Origin: Fibrobacter sp. UBA4375
Lineage (GTDB): Bacteria; Fibrobacterota; Fibrobacteria; Fibrobacterales; Fibrobacteraceae
Reading direction: 5' to 3'
DNA: 23,153 nt
Assembly (NCBI GenBank): GCA_002391195.1
Contig: DGRZ01000058.1
Location: 1-23,153, forward strand
Shown piece after piece: positions 12,972 to 21,053 of the stretch (the stretch's first letter is position 1; the number at the start of each line of letters is the position of its first letter). The translations under genes and the position numbers were made by a program. The notes beneath the pieces are model-generated. The model searched no databases. It saw only the letters and a program-made list of their open reading frames with translations, and was not told where the DNA came from.

Positions 12972-13894
12972 AACCGCAGGCCCACGGAAATGTGGTGGTT
13001 GCCGCCATCGAGGGCAAGGCGCGGGGAATAGCCGTAGTCGAAGACTATCATGCCGAACACCACGCCAAGGCCGCAGGCGACCCCTGTAGAGTAGTCGTCG
13101 CTTTCGTCCTTGCGGACCGATGTTCCCAGGCGAAGCAGCAGGGTTTCGGCATAGGCGATTTCGGCCCCGAACAGCCCCTGGATTTCGGTATCGGCGCGGC
13201 GGTAGGCGTCGGCGGAAACGTGGATGCGCCATCTTTCGGTCACAGGAATCATGCCCGTGATGCCCGCCTGGAGCGCCATAGGAGCGTATTCGTCTTCGCT
13301 GTCGTAGGCGGTCACATAGCCCGCGTTGGTGAGGGTCGCACCGAAGGCCATGTAGCGGTTCACCTTGAAGGAGCCGCCGATGTCGCCCAAGATGGCGTAG
13401 GCCGTTTCGTCTTCGATGGTCTGGCTTGCAAAGCGGGCGGTAACACCCCAGCTGAAGGCGGAATTACGGCTACCGAGGCCAAGCTGTGCGGCCCAGGCGT
13501 AGGCGCCATACTCCCCTGTCTCGAGACCGTTTTCGTCGCGACCTTCGATGTCGTCGTAACCGAGGTAATCCAGGCCCGCCGAGAAAGTGAATTTGTCTGC
13601 AAAAGGAAGGCCGTAGTAGACGTTGATGAAACGGTCCGAACCCATGCCGTCAAAGACAATCTGGTTCAGGCCGAACTCCGGGGATTCCACGGCACTCATG
13701 GCCAGCGGGTTCCGGGTCACTTCGGAGGCCCTGGCGGGGTCTGCAACGCCAGCTCCCGCCAGGGCGGCAGTTCGCGGCGAAACCTGCAGCGCAAGAAACT
13801 TCATGGTCACGCCACCCGGGTCCACGTTCCAATGCTCCCCTGCAAAAGCGAGGGAGGCTGCGGCCAGGGCTGCGGTAAGGAGTTTCTTGAACAT
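12968..13894 (-). CDS. PorV/PorQ-like outer-membrane beta-barrel protein
   Basis: A 308-residue exported protein. Residues 1-18 are a signal peptide (FKKLLTAALAAASLAFA). The mature N-terminus has the family-like FLALQVSPRTAALAGAGVADPARASEVTRNPLAMS, equivalent to the usual FLxxGxxARxxxMGGAxVAxxxDxxxxxxNPAGL opening. The rest is alternating amphipathic strands ending VGLRF, a terminal aromatic typical of barrels. PorV/PorQ members serve type IX secretion or unrelated outer-membrane transport; which applies here is not shown. ATG 13894 is chosen because it opens the signal peptide; no ribosome site is evident there or at the earlier ATG 13933. A TATCTT hexamer only 8 nt before the ATG could indicate a very short leader. 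It is convergent with the sigma-54 activator. Confidence 0.75.
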   Translation of the reverse strand: MFKKLLTAALAAASLAFAGEHWNVDPGGVTMKFLALQVSPRTAALAGAGVADPARASEVTRNPLAMSAVESPEFGLNQIVFDGMGSDRFINVYYGLPFADKFTFSAGLDYLGYDDIEGRDENGLETGEYGAYAWAAQLGLGSRNSAFSWGVTARFASQTIEDETAYAILGDIGGSFKVNRYMAFGATLTNAGYVTAYDSEDEYAPMALQAGITGMIPVTERWRIHVSADAYRRADTEIQGLFGAEIAYAETLLLRLGTSVRKDESDDYSTGVACGLGVVFGMIVFDYGYSPRLALDGGNHHISVGLRF

Positions 13895-14200
13895 ACGGCT
13901 ACAAGATACAAAAATAGACGTAACGTAGGACATAGTCCGACTGGTATTAGGGGCTAGGATCTAGGGGCTAGGGGATAGGAAATGTGGAGTGTGGGGTGTG
14001 AGATTAGTAATGAGTTGCCAGTTATGAGTTGTGAGTTATGAGTTGTGAGTTCTTATAGTAGCGCCTTTGACGCCAAATTATGGACTGAAGACTGATAACA
14101 GACGACTGATAACTCAGGGGCTCCCTTCGAGTATTAGGTCGGGGCTTGAGGTTCGAGGCACGAGGTTCGAGGCGCGAGGCTTTTTTCTAAATTTTGATCC
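13895..14200. repeat. Spacer of about 300 nt filled with short oligonucleotide repeats
   Basis: No gene is visible. Four different families of short repeats sit side by side: (C/G)TAGG-rich GGGGCTAGG repeats (13949-13979), alternating GAGTTATGAGTTGT units (14003-14052), GACTGATAAC-type units (14082-14115), and GAGGTTCGAGGC(A/G)CGAGG units (14149-14181). They resemble slippage-prone spacer sequence between transcription units. I see no clear promoter or terminator. Confidence 0.65.
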
Positions 14201-15307
14201 ATGCTGAGCGTCGTTGTCCTGACCGTGCTCACCGCAATTTATGCGGTTGCCATTCTCACGTTTACCGTGGGAATTATCCGCACGCACAGGCACAAGGGAA
14301 GCGCCACCCCCTACGTCTCCGTGGTCATTCCCATGCGAAACGAAGAAGAATTCTTGCAGCGGACCCTGGACGCCCTGGCCGCCCAGGAATATGCAGGGCA
14401 GTACGAGATTATCTGCGTCGACGACCGCTCCACCGATTCCACAGGAAAAATCCTGGACGATTTCGTCGCGACCCACGGGGACAAGTTCCGCGCCATCCAT
14501 CTGGACCCGAACCTCCCCAAGGTAGAAAGCCCCAAGAAGCGGGCCCTGGAAGCTGGCTTCAAGGAAGCCCGCGGCGAAGTCCTGCTGATTATGGACGCCG
14601 ACTGCGTGCCGACCAAGCGCTGGCTTGCCTCCATGGCGGGTAGGTTCGAAGGGAACATCGCCATCGTGCAGGGGCCAAAGCGGAACACCGGCGGCTGGAG
14701 CCCCGTGCATCAGTACCAGAGGCTCGAGACCCTGGCCTACACTTCCATCGAGGCCGCCGGATTCAGCCTGGGCCACCCCATGTTGGCCAGCGCCGCATGC
14801 CTCGCCTACAAGAAGGACCTGTTCTTCAAGGTGGGCGGTTTTGGCGACCTGGTGAACCTTTCCAGCGGCGACGACGACATGCTCATCCACAAGATGATCA
14901 AGGAGCCGGGCGTGGAGTTCTGCTACAACCTGAGCGCCGACGCCCTCATAGACACGGCCCCCGTGGATTCCCTGAAGGCCCTGTTCTTCCAGCGGGCACG
15001 CTGGAGCAGCAACGGTACCAAGTACGACAGCCACCTTTACACGCTGGCGCTTTCCCTTATCTACACGTTCCTGGTCTGGCTTCTGGTGAGTCCTTTTTTG
15101 GTGGCTTTCGCGGACTTCCCTATCGCCTGGTTTGCCATCCCTATGGGCGTGAAGGTCCTGTGCGATTTGATTTTCCTCACCTGCGCCGCTGTGAAGCTCC
15201 ACTCCAAGCGGCTGTTGCTGGCTCTGCCCGTCACCGAGATCATGCAGGTGCCCATGAACGTGTTTGCTGTTCCCTTTGGGCTGCTGGGGCTGTTCAAGTG
15301 GAAATAG
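14201..15307 (+). CDS. Family 2 glycosyltransferase, membrane-bound
   Basis: A 368-residue processive-type GT2 enzyme that would transfer a sugar from a nucleotide donor to an envelope or polysaccharide acceptor; substrate unknown. It has one N-terminal membrane segment (about 4-24). The GT-A domain begins with VSVVIPMRNEE (39-49), then VDDRSTDS (73-80), MDADCVP (131-137, the metal-binding DxD), GDDDML (223-228, catalytic acid region) and QRARW (264-268), the acceptor-side motif of this class. About three hydrophobic segments follow (283-368). The ATG at 14201 has no obvious ribosome site. The next gene starts 9 nt after its stop, so the pair is probably an operon. The sequence is GC-richer than the repeat spacer before it. 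Confidence 0.88.
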   Translation: MLSVVVLTVLTAIYAVAILTFTVGIIRTHRHKGSATPYVSVVIPMRNEEEFLQRTLDALAAQEYAGQYEIICVDDRSTDSTGKILDDFVATHGDKFRAIHLDPNLPKVESPKKRALEAGFKEARGEVLLIMDADCVPTKRWLASMAGRFEGNIAIVQGPKRNTGGWSPVHQYQRLETLAYTSIEAAGFSLGHPMLASAACLAYKKDLFFKVGGFGDLVNLSSGDDDMLIHKMIKEPGVEFCYNLSADALIDTAPVDSLKALFFQRARWSSNGTKYDSHLYTLALSLIYTFLVWLLVSPFLVAFADFPIAWFAIPMGVKVLCDLIFLTCAAVKLHSKRLLLALPVTEIMQVPMNVFAVPFGLLGLFKWK

Positions 15308-15316
15308 GGCCTGCGA

Positions 15317-16672
15317 ATGTGCCTAGCCAAGTATAAAAAGCTCATCCCGCTCGGCGTTATTTTTCTAGCGGCCTTTGCCGTTTTCTGTAAAATCAATTAT
15401 TCCGACGGTGACGACGCCTTCTTTGACAGCTGCGTCAAGAGTATGTCGTTTCTTGAATACCTCAAGGAACGTTACCTGACCTGGACAGGCCGCATCGGCG
15501 GAGAGACCGCCATCTACGTCACCTTTACTCTGGGAATCTGGTTCTGGCGTGTGGCGAATGCCTTCATGGTCACCATGCTCCCGACCCTCGTGTTCCTGAT
15601 TTTCAAGAAGATTTATCCCAGCGATGTCGGCGCAAAACCCACATGGAGCGACCTGCGCCCCTTTCTCTTGACCTGCGCAGGATTCCTGCTGATGGACGTA
15701 GTCACCTTCGGACACGCCGCCGTTTGGGTCAACGGCTCCGTCTTTTACACCTGGGCATGGGTCAGCGCGCTCCTGTGCATTTACCTCACCTTGGACTGCT
15801 TTATTTCCGGCACCGATTCCACAAAAAAAATCCTTGCATCGATTCCCTTCGGCTTGTTTGCCGTCTCGTCAATAGAACAAATAGGATTTTTTTTGTTGGC
15901 CTACTTTGCGGGTGGAATTATCTTCAACAAGCTTCAAAAGAGAACCGTTTCCTCTCTGCTATATGTTGAATCCTCCGCTTTGCTTGCCGTTTTTGCCATT
16001 GTCCTTGCCGCCCCCGGAAATTCCCTGAGAATCGCAGCCGAAACGGAGACCTGGTTCCCCGCTTTCAAGGAGCTTTCCGTCGGAGAGCACGCCTTTATTT
16101 CGGCCCAATGGCTGCTGTCGTCTTTTGCCAACGAAAGCAAAATCTTCTTCGCGCTCATCTGGATTGCAGCCCTACTTTCCGCAGCATCCAAAAGCAAGCC
16201 GGTTATCGTAACAGCGGCGCTATTCTCTGCAGTTGCGCTCCTTCCGCTGGCAGGAATCACCCCGCTTGCCGACATGGGTATCAACTACATCGACCCTGCT
16301 GTCCGACCCGAAGTTTTCCCTAGCCTTGCACAAGCGACCCCAATGAACATCCTTGCGATGATTTGGTGGTTTGCGGCAACGGCCTTCACCCTGTTTTTAA
16401 TCCAAAAGCATCTCGGAGCAAAGGGCGCAATCCTCTTTATCGTGGCTATCCTTTGCGAAGCCATGATGTTTTTCTCCCCAACAATCTATGCATCGGGCGA
16501 AAGGGTTTTCTACGTCACCGACTGGATTCTCGTATTTATCATCTTGAATCTGGTTTCAAAAATCCCGTCTGAAAAGCGCAAACAAATTTTCTTTTCCTTG
16601 GCCCTTATCTTAACAATACTGAACGAGGTCACTCAGGCCTCCGAGCTGCTTGCAAAGCTGAACGGGAATTAA
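15317..16672 (+). CDS. Polytopic membrane protein, DUF6056/GT-C-like
   Basis: A 451-residue integral membrane protein with about 10-11 hydrophobic segments spread over the whole length. A charged first outer loop holds DGDDAFF (30-36) and WTGRIGGE (56-63), the kind of acidic and GR motifs found in the DUF6056 and GtrII-like lipid-linked sugar transferases (GT-C plan). It may add sugars to a lipid-linked glycan or help export what the upstream GT2 makes; this is inferred from the 9-nt spacing and shared direction. There is no signal peptide beyond the first membrane helix. The gene ends 14 nt from the convergent cca stop with no clear terminator between them. Confidence 0.6.
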   Translation: MCLAKYKKLIPLGVIFLAAFAVFCKINYSDGDDAFFDSCVKSMSFLEYLKERYLTWTGRIGGETAIYVTFTLGIWFWRVANAFMVTMLPTLVFLIFKKIYPSDVGAKPTWSDLRPFLLTCAGFLLMDVVTFGHAAVWVNGSVFYTWAWVSALLCIYLTLDCFISGTDSTKKILASIPFGLFAVSSIEQIGFFLLAYFAGGIIFNKLQKRTVSSLLYVESSALLAVFAIVLAAPGNSLRIAAETETWFPAFKELSVGEHAFISAQWLLSSFANESKIFFALIWIAALLSAASKSKPVIVTAALFSAVALLPLAGITPLADMGINYIDPAVRPEVFPSLAQATPMNILAMIWWFAATAFTLFLIQKHLGAKGAILFIVAILCEAMMFFSPTIYASGERVFYVTDWILVFIILNLVSKIPSEKRKQIFFSLALILTILNEVTQASELLAKLNGN

Positions 16673-16686
16673 AAGGGGCGGGTTTG

Positions 16687-17976
16687 CTAAAGGCCTAGTT
16701 TGGCCTTGGCCCAAGCCTCGGCCTGTTCTGCATCTTGCAGCTTGCCGTCCAGCTGGAGTTCAAAACTTTCGCGAATCAGGTCCCCAAACTGCTTGCCGGG
16801 TTTTAATCCAAGTGACATCAGGTAGCGGCCTGTAAGGTAAGGCTCCGGAGCGTTTTCAAAAACTCCCAACTCAATGGCGCGGGTTTTCAGGCGCTCCACA
16901 AAAGCTAAGCGAGCCTGTTCACCGAACATCGGGTTAGAAACAACAAGAATGCAGTATTCCCGCAGACCTTCCAGTGCAACGGACAGCCGGCGAATCTCAG
17001 AATCGTCAAGGAACGCGCCCTCGGGAGAAGCCGTAGACAAATATCTCAACAGCTTCGGAACGTTCCGCAGGAGCTTCACCTCGTTGGTCATGCCCGTTAG
17101 GAATTTCTCCCAGTCTTCGGCACAGGAATTCCCCGAAAGGAGCGCTGCAAAGGCCATCGCCATCCGGGATTCCTCGGGCTCAGCGGCCGCATTTCTGGAC
17201 ATGTTGTCCAGGAACTCGCCCAACTTCTCGTAGGAACCGTCCAGGGGTTTCACCTCCGGGAAAAACCGCAACAGGTCCATTTCCAGAAATGCCCGCAGGC
17301 CCAAAGAAGGCTTACCCGGCTTAAGGAGCCACTTTTTGAACTCTTCGTAAATCCTTTCTTTGGAAAGGTCTTCCAAGGAAAGTCTCTTGCAAAGTTCCGC
17401 TGTTTCTGGCGCAAGCGTCAGTTCAAAACGGCTAGCGAACTGCACACCCCGCATAATTCGCAGGGAATCTTCGGCGAAGGCATCGCTCACATGCTTTAAC
17501 CTGTGGGCCTTCAGGTCTTCCACTCCTCCGTAGGGGTCACAAAGGGTCAGCTCCGGAAGTTCCATGCCCATGGCGTTGATGGTAAAGTCCCGGCGGAGAG
17601 CCGCCTCCTTGAAGCTGAGCTTTTCGTCGGTATGCACCACGAATCCGCGGTGGCCATAGCCCACCTTGTTTTCTGTGCGGGGAAAGGAAAAGTCCAACGA
17701 CAGGCCTTTCATGGCCAGGTGAATCACGCCAAAGGCCTTGCCTACCAGGTTCGTGCGGCCGTACTTCGAAAGGAGCGGCACCAGGGCGTCTTGCGCCATG
17801 TCGTAAACTTCGATATCGTAGTCCCGGCAGCTCTTGCCCAGCATGGCATCCCGGACCCAGCCGCCCACCAGAAAGGCGCGGCCGCCGGCAGCACGGATAT
17901 CGCCTGCAATTTTCAGCAGGCGTCCTGGAAGGTCGGGCGAGAATTCATCACCCGAAAGTGTGCGGACCGTGACCAT
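16687..17976 (-). CDS. cca: CCA tRNA nucleotidyltransferase / poly(A) polymerase family
   Basis: A 429-residue cytosolic enzyme that builds or repairs the 3' CCA end of tRNAs. The class II nucleotidyltransferase head has GGWVRD (38-43) and DYDIEVY (52-58, the two metal-binding acids), then RRDFTINAM (128-136), CDPYGGVEDLKAHRLKHV (146-163) and EDSLRIMRGVQFASRF (169-184), which read the incoming nucleotide. The C-terminal half is helical, as in the tRNA-binding body; no HD phosphohydrolase motif is seen. A separate A-adding enzyme or poly(A) polymerase cannot be excluded from sequence alone. Its ATG shares the A with the TAA of the upstream lipoprotein (TAATG), which indicates translational coupling as the last gene of the operon. 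Confidence 0.9.
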   Translation of the reverse strand: MVTVRTLSGDEFSPDLPGRLLKIAGDIRAAGGRAFLVGGWVRDAMLGKSCRDYDIEVYDMAQDALVPLLSKYGRTNLVGKAFGVIHLAMKGLSLDFSFPRTENKVGYGHRGFVVHTDEKLSFKEAALRRDFTINAMGMELPELTLCDPYGGVEDLKAHRLKHVSDAFAEDSLRIMRGVQFASRFELTLAPETAELCKRLSLEDLSKERIYEEFKKWLLKPGKPSLGLRAFLEMDLLRFFPEVKPLDGSYEKLGEFLDNMSRNAAAEPEESRMAMAFAALLSGNSCAEDWEKFLTGMTNEVKLLRNVPKLLRYLSTASPEGAFLDDSEIRRLSVALEGLREYCILVVSNPMFGEQARLAFVERLKTRAIELGVFENAPEPYLTGRYLMSLGLKPGKQFGDLIRESFELQLDGKLQDAEQAEAWAKAKLGL

Positions 17977-18443
17977 TATTCTTGCGGAACCTCACTAGCC
18001 GTGCTATCTACGGTTACAGAACTGTCTGCAGTTGCAGAGGTATTTTCCGGTGCCGTGCTATCCGGTAGGGGCGCAGGCTTCGGCGTAGCGGAACTGTCCG
18101 AGGGAACGGCGGCCGTAGTATCCCGAGGCACCACCGTCACCGCAGAATCAGATGCCGTATGGATTTTTGATGTCGTATCCTGAGAAGCAAACCGTTCATA
18201 AATGCTGCGGCGCGCCTCGGCCGAGCCCTGCTTTTTCTTGGCCTCTTCTTCGCGACAGGCCCGCAGCTCCTCTTCCATAAATGCGCGCTGGTCCGGGGAA
18301 TAGGACATGCTGTTATAGCGATATTCTATCTCGTCGCAGACAACACCTTGACGCTGCCCGGCACAAGAAGCCAAAAACAATCCACAAGAAAACAGCGCCA
18401 TTAATGCGGCAACCACTACCAAATACTGTTTCTTTTTTTCCAT
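17976..18443 (-). CDS. Small lipoprotein with Ser/Thr/Asp-rich tail
   Basis: A 155-residue protein with a type II signal: MEKKKQYLVVVAALMALFSCGLFLASC, lipobox LASC with the acylated Cys at residue 27. After it comes a short Cys-containing helical part (CDEIEYRYNSMSYSPDQRAFMEEELRACREEEAKKK), then about 75 residues of low-complexity Ser, Thr, Asp, Ala and Pro, probably a flexible linker in the periplasm or at the surface. ATG 18443 is chosen over an upstream TTG because a GAGG ribosome site fits better. It starts 12 nt after the propeller gene and is coupled to cca by TAATG. I do not recognise a family; the close linkage suggests it belongs with the sigma/propeller unit. Confidence 0.75.
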   Translation of the reverse strand: MEKKKQYLVVVAALMALFSCGLFLASCAGQRQGVVCDEIEYRYNSMSYSPDQRAFMEEELRACREEEAKKKQGSAEARRSIYERFASQDTTSKIHTASDSAVTVVPRDTTAAVPSDSSATPKPAPLPDSTAPENTSATADSSVTVDSTASEVPQE

Positions 18444-18455
18444 TGTCAACAACCT

Positions 18456-20456
18456 CTAATGAATCAATATAATTTTTCCCGTTTTTTTCTTGGACCCTTT
18501 GCGGACCACATAATGATAAACCCCAGGAGCCACAAGTTTCCCGGTCTTGTCGGTGCCGTCCCATTCCGCACGGCCACCTAAAATGTCGCTATCGTAAAAC
18601 GACTTTACCAACGCCCCGCCGCGATTATAAACACTTACGAAAGAATCTTCTGAAATATTATCGATAACCAGACGCTGGCCCTGCTTGGGCCTGAATGGAT
18701 TCGGGTAAGCCTTTACTTCAGCAGGAGCTTCAGATGTCATCATCTTTTCGGCATTCCTCAAATCCTTGCGAGAATAGCGAGTCACGCCGCCATCGTGGGC
18801 AAACCAAATCATACCCTTAATAGGGTCAATTGCCAAATCATGCACCTTGTTACTCAGTAATCCCTGCTCTGTAGCCCATCGTTCCACCGCTAGAGTATCC
18901 TTGGATTTCTTTCGCTTTGACAAACGAAACACGCCCTGATCGGCAGTTCCAAGCCAGATATTTCCTTGAACGTCTCTGTCCATGGAGGTATACTCGGCAC
19001 CAATCAACCCTTTTGTCGAGCTAGGCTGAACAAGGGTATCCCTATCTTCGTCCATGTAGGCGAGACTCCCAACGGTAACCATCCATAAAGCATTGTCATC
19101 TTTATCAAAAACAAAATCCAAGGGTGCCTTTCCACCGGGAGTAGCATAATTTTTCTTTTCGGAAACCAACAATCTACCCCCATTTTTTGAGGGTGGCGGC
19201 AAGCGGAAGACGTCTAATGAACCTCCCAATGAAACATAAAACGCCTCCCTAGAAGAAACATATACCAGCCATTCTCCCGTTTCTGCCTCAGTCTTTGCCG
19301 CAAGAGTTCCGACAATAGGGGAGGAACCTATTTCAGAGAGGCAACTGATATCGCCGTCTTTTGTGATATATGCTAGGCCATATTTTTTTTGGCCAGATGT
19401 CGCCACCAAAAATCCGGAACTATCCGGGGCGGCAGTTGTCCCTATGGCAACAGTAAAATCATTTAAGTATTCGTCTAGGCAACTATTCTCATCTTGTGGA
19501 GTCCAGGCCTTAAAGAGAGTATATCCGTTATCCCTAAAAAGGAAAAAGCCCATTCCCCACACATGAGCGAGCAATAAACCATTATCCAGGGCAGACAAAA
19601 TTTTCATCCGGTTGTCATAAGACCCGGTATAACTCCCCACACCATTCCAAATCGGGACGCTATTTTGCCAATTGTACCCGTCACTATACGCCATCCACCC
19701 ATTTGATGTAGCGGCAACAATTCCCCCACCTGAAACAGCTGTCATTTCGTAGACACTATCCAGCGCATAATTGTTAAAAAGCGTTTCCCGTTCGATTTTT
19801 GAAACGTCCTGTTTTTGACTTTCAAAAAAACGGTCAGCATCACTAATATTTTTTTTCTTGACCCACGAAGTCGGGTCTACCAGCCGCACGTCGGCTCCCA
19901 TATTAGCCCAATTCATTTTGCGACCATACACTTCGGTTCCCAGAAGAACAAATAGCGAATCATCCTTAATGGAAATTTTTTGAGGCGACCTAGTAAGCAG
20001 CGAGGTATTTCCGATTTTATCTATCGTCAGAAAGAACGAACTTTGATCGGTATCAAAAAAGGCCAAGCGATCTTCAAAGGCGATAACCAAATTGTTTTTT
20101 TTCGATATAACCTGGCCAGGAACCACTTGAACTTTCTTATTCAGATAAGAACGGTTTGCAATGCTCCAGCTAGAGGTTTTCTTATCAAATGCCGCAACTA
20201 AACCATATTCCGAAACGGCAAATATTTTAGCATCTGTCTGCGCAATACCCAAAAAGGAAGTGGCGCCTAAGCCATCTGCAGAAGTCCAAAGTCTTTTTAT
20301 TCTAGGTGTCGAAAACTGGACGCCACCACCTGTGGCCAAGACATAACCCGAATCGTATGGAATAGCGGAGTATACCGGCGATGGTTGGGAAAAGACTTTC
20401 CACTCGTCGGCCAGAACAGTGCTTGTTAAAAGCAACAAGGCAAAAATTAACCGCAT
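18456..20456 (-). CDS. Secreted beta-propeller protein with PorZ/FlgD-like C-terminal domain
   Basis: A 666-residue exported protein. Residues 1-16 are a signal peptide (RLIFALLLLTSTVLA). The body is repeated propeller blades, including two-component-regulator-type blades such as GNIWLGTADQGVFRLSK and KGMIWFAHDGGVTRYS near the end. The last 85 residues (VKAYPNPFRPKQG... VSVYNRGGALVKSF... WDGTDKTGKLVAPGVYHYVV) are an Ig-like FlgD/type IX sorting-type fold. Propeller blades plus this tail recall PorZ, which works at the cell surface in type IX secretion; that assignment is by architecture only. ATG 20456 is chosen at the start of the signal peptide; an in-frame GTG at 20465 is possible and neither has a good ribosome site. 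It follows the ECF sigma gene by 31 nt and precedes the lipoprotein by 12 nt. Confidence 0.75.
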   Translation of the reverse strand: MRLIFALLLLTSTVLADEWKVFSQPSPVYSAIPYDSGYVLATGGGVQFSTPRIKRLWTSADGLGATSFLGIAQTDAKIFAVSEYGLVAAFDKKTSSWSIANRSYLNKKVQVVPGQVISKKNNLVIAFEDRLAFFDTDQSSFFLTIDKIGNTSLLTRSPQKISIKDDSLFVLLGTEVYGRKMNWANMGADVRLVDPTSWVKKKNISDADRFFESQKQDVSKIERETLFNNYALDSVYEMTAVSGGGIVAATSNGWMAYSDGYNWQNSVPIWNGVGSYTGSYDNRMKILSALDNGLLLAHVWGMGFFLFRDNGYTLFKAWTPQDENSCLDEYLNDFTVAIGTTAAPDSSGFLVATSGQKKYGLAYITKDGDISCLSEIGSSPIVGTLAAKTEAETGEWLVYVSSREAFYVSLGGSLDVFRLPPPSKNGGRLLVSEKKNYATPGGKAPLDFVFDKDDNALWMVTVGSLAYMDEDRDTLVQPSSTKGLIGAEYTSMDRDVQGNIWLGTADQGVFRLSKRKKSKDTLAVERWATEQGLLSNKVHDLAIDPIKGMIWFAHDGGVTRYSRKDLRNAEKMMTSEAPAEVKAYPNPFRPKQGQRLVIDNISEDSFVSVYNRGGALVKSFYDSDILGGRAEWDGTDKTGKLVAPGVYHYVVRKGSKKKTGKIILIH

Positions 20457-20487
20457 TAAAGGCACTTTACAAAATTACAAAAATGCA

Positions 20488-21021
20488 CTAGCCCAGCAAA
20501 ACATTCCGGGCTCTTTTAATGGCCGATTTTCTCCTTTTGGTTATAGCACTAAAAGACACCCCGTATAGGACGCTCAATTCTTCTGTGGATAAGCCCTTGT
20601 GGAATGTCATATCGATCAGTTCTCGGTCGCTCCTAGAAAGGGAATTGACCACTCGCTGCAATTCGTCATTTTTTTGATTTCCCTCCCGATAAAACACCGA
20701 ACTTTCGGCAGGCAGGGCCATGTAGTCCCCCACTACATCTGAGGCTATAGAAAACGGCAACATCTTTTGACGGAAACGGACATAATCATAGAAGCAATTT
20801 CTAAAAACCCGAAATAGCCAAGGAAAAACGGAATCTCCATATTTTATGCTCTTTGCGCATTTGAAAAAACGCAGGGCGACATTTTGATAAACATCCTTGG
20901 CATCCTCGCTACTCTCGCAACTCATCCTGCACAAGTTGTAAATTTGAGGTGAATATGTCTTCCATGCTTCTTCCACCCAGTTGCCGTTTTTTGTATCTTT
21001 GTTTTTGCTCGTTTGCTCCAT
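20488..21021 (-). CDS. ECF-type RNA polymerase sigma factor
   Basis: A 177-residue sigma-70 family protein of the extracytoplasmic-function class. Region 2 lies at about 22-95 (YNLCRMSCESSEDAKDVYQNVALRFFK and FPWLFRVFRNCFYDYVRFR, for -10 recognition and core binding). Region 4 lies at about 125-172 (LSRSDRELIDMTFHKGLSTEELSVLYGVSFSAITKRRKSAIKRAR, a helix-turn-helix for -35 binding). An AAGGGA ribosome site precedes the ATG. There is no recognisable anti-sigma gene next to it; it heads an operon with the propeller protein, lipoprotein and cca. It may direct its own operon or envelope genes, but no matching promoter pair could be defined here. The start codon is only 32 nt from that of dsbD on the other strand. 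Confidence 0.88.
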   Translation of the reverse strand: MEQTSKNKDTKNGNWVEEAWKTYSPQIYNLCRMSCESSEDAKDVYQNVALRFFKCAKSIKYGDSVFPWLFRVFRNCFYDYVRFRQKMLPFSIASDVVGDYMALPAESSVFYREGNQKNDELQRVVNSLSRSDRELIDMTFHKGLSTEELSVLYGVSFSAITKRRKSAIKRARNVLLG

Positions 21022-21053
21022 TGTTCCCTTCCGTTTTTTGACGGCGAAAATTT

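Noticed and set aside
12929..13957. 342-codon plus-strand open frame opposite the PorV-like gene
   Set aside because: Antisense shadow; the minus-strand reading has a signal peptide and barrel pattern.
14114..15202. 362-codon minus-strand open frame opposite the glycosyltransferase
   Set aside because: The plus strand carries all GT2 motifs in order; the minus frame has none.
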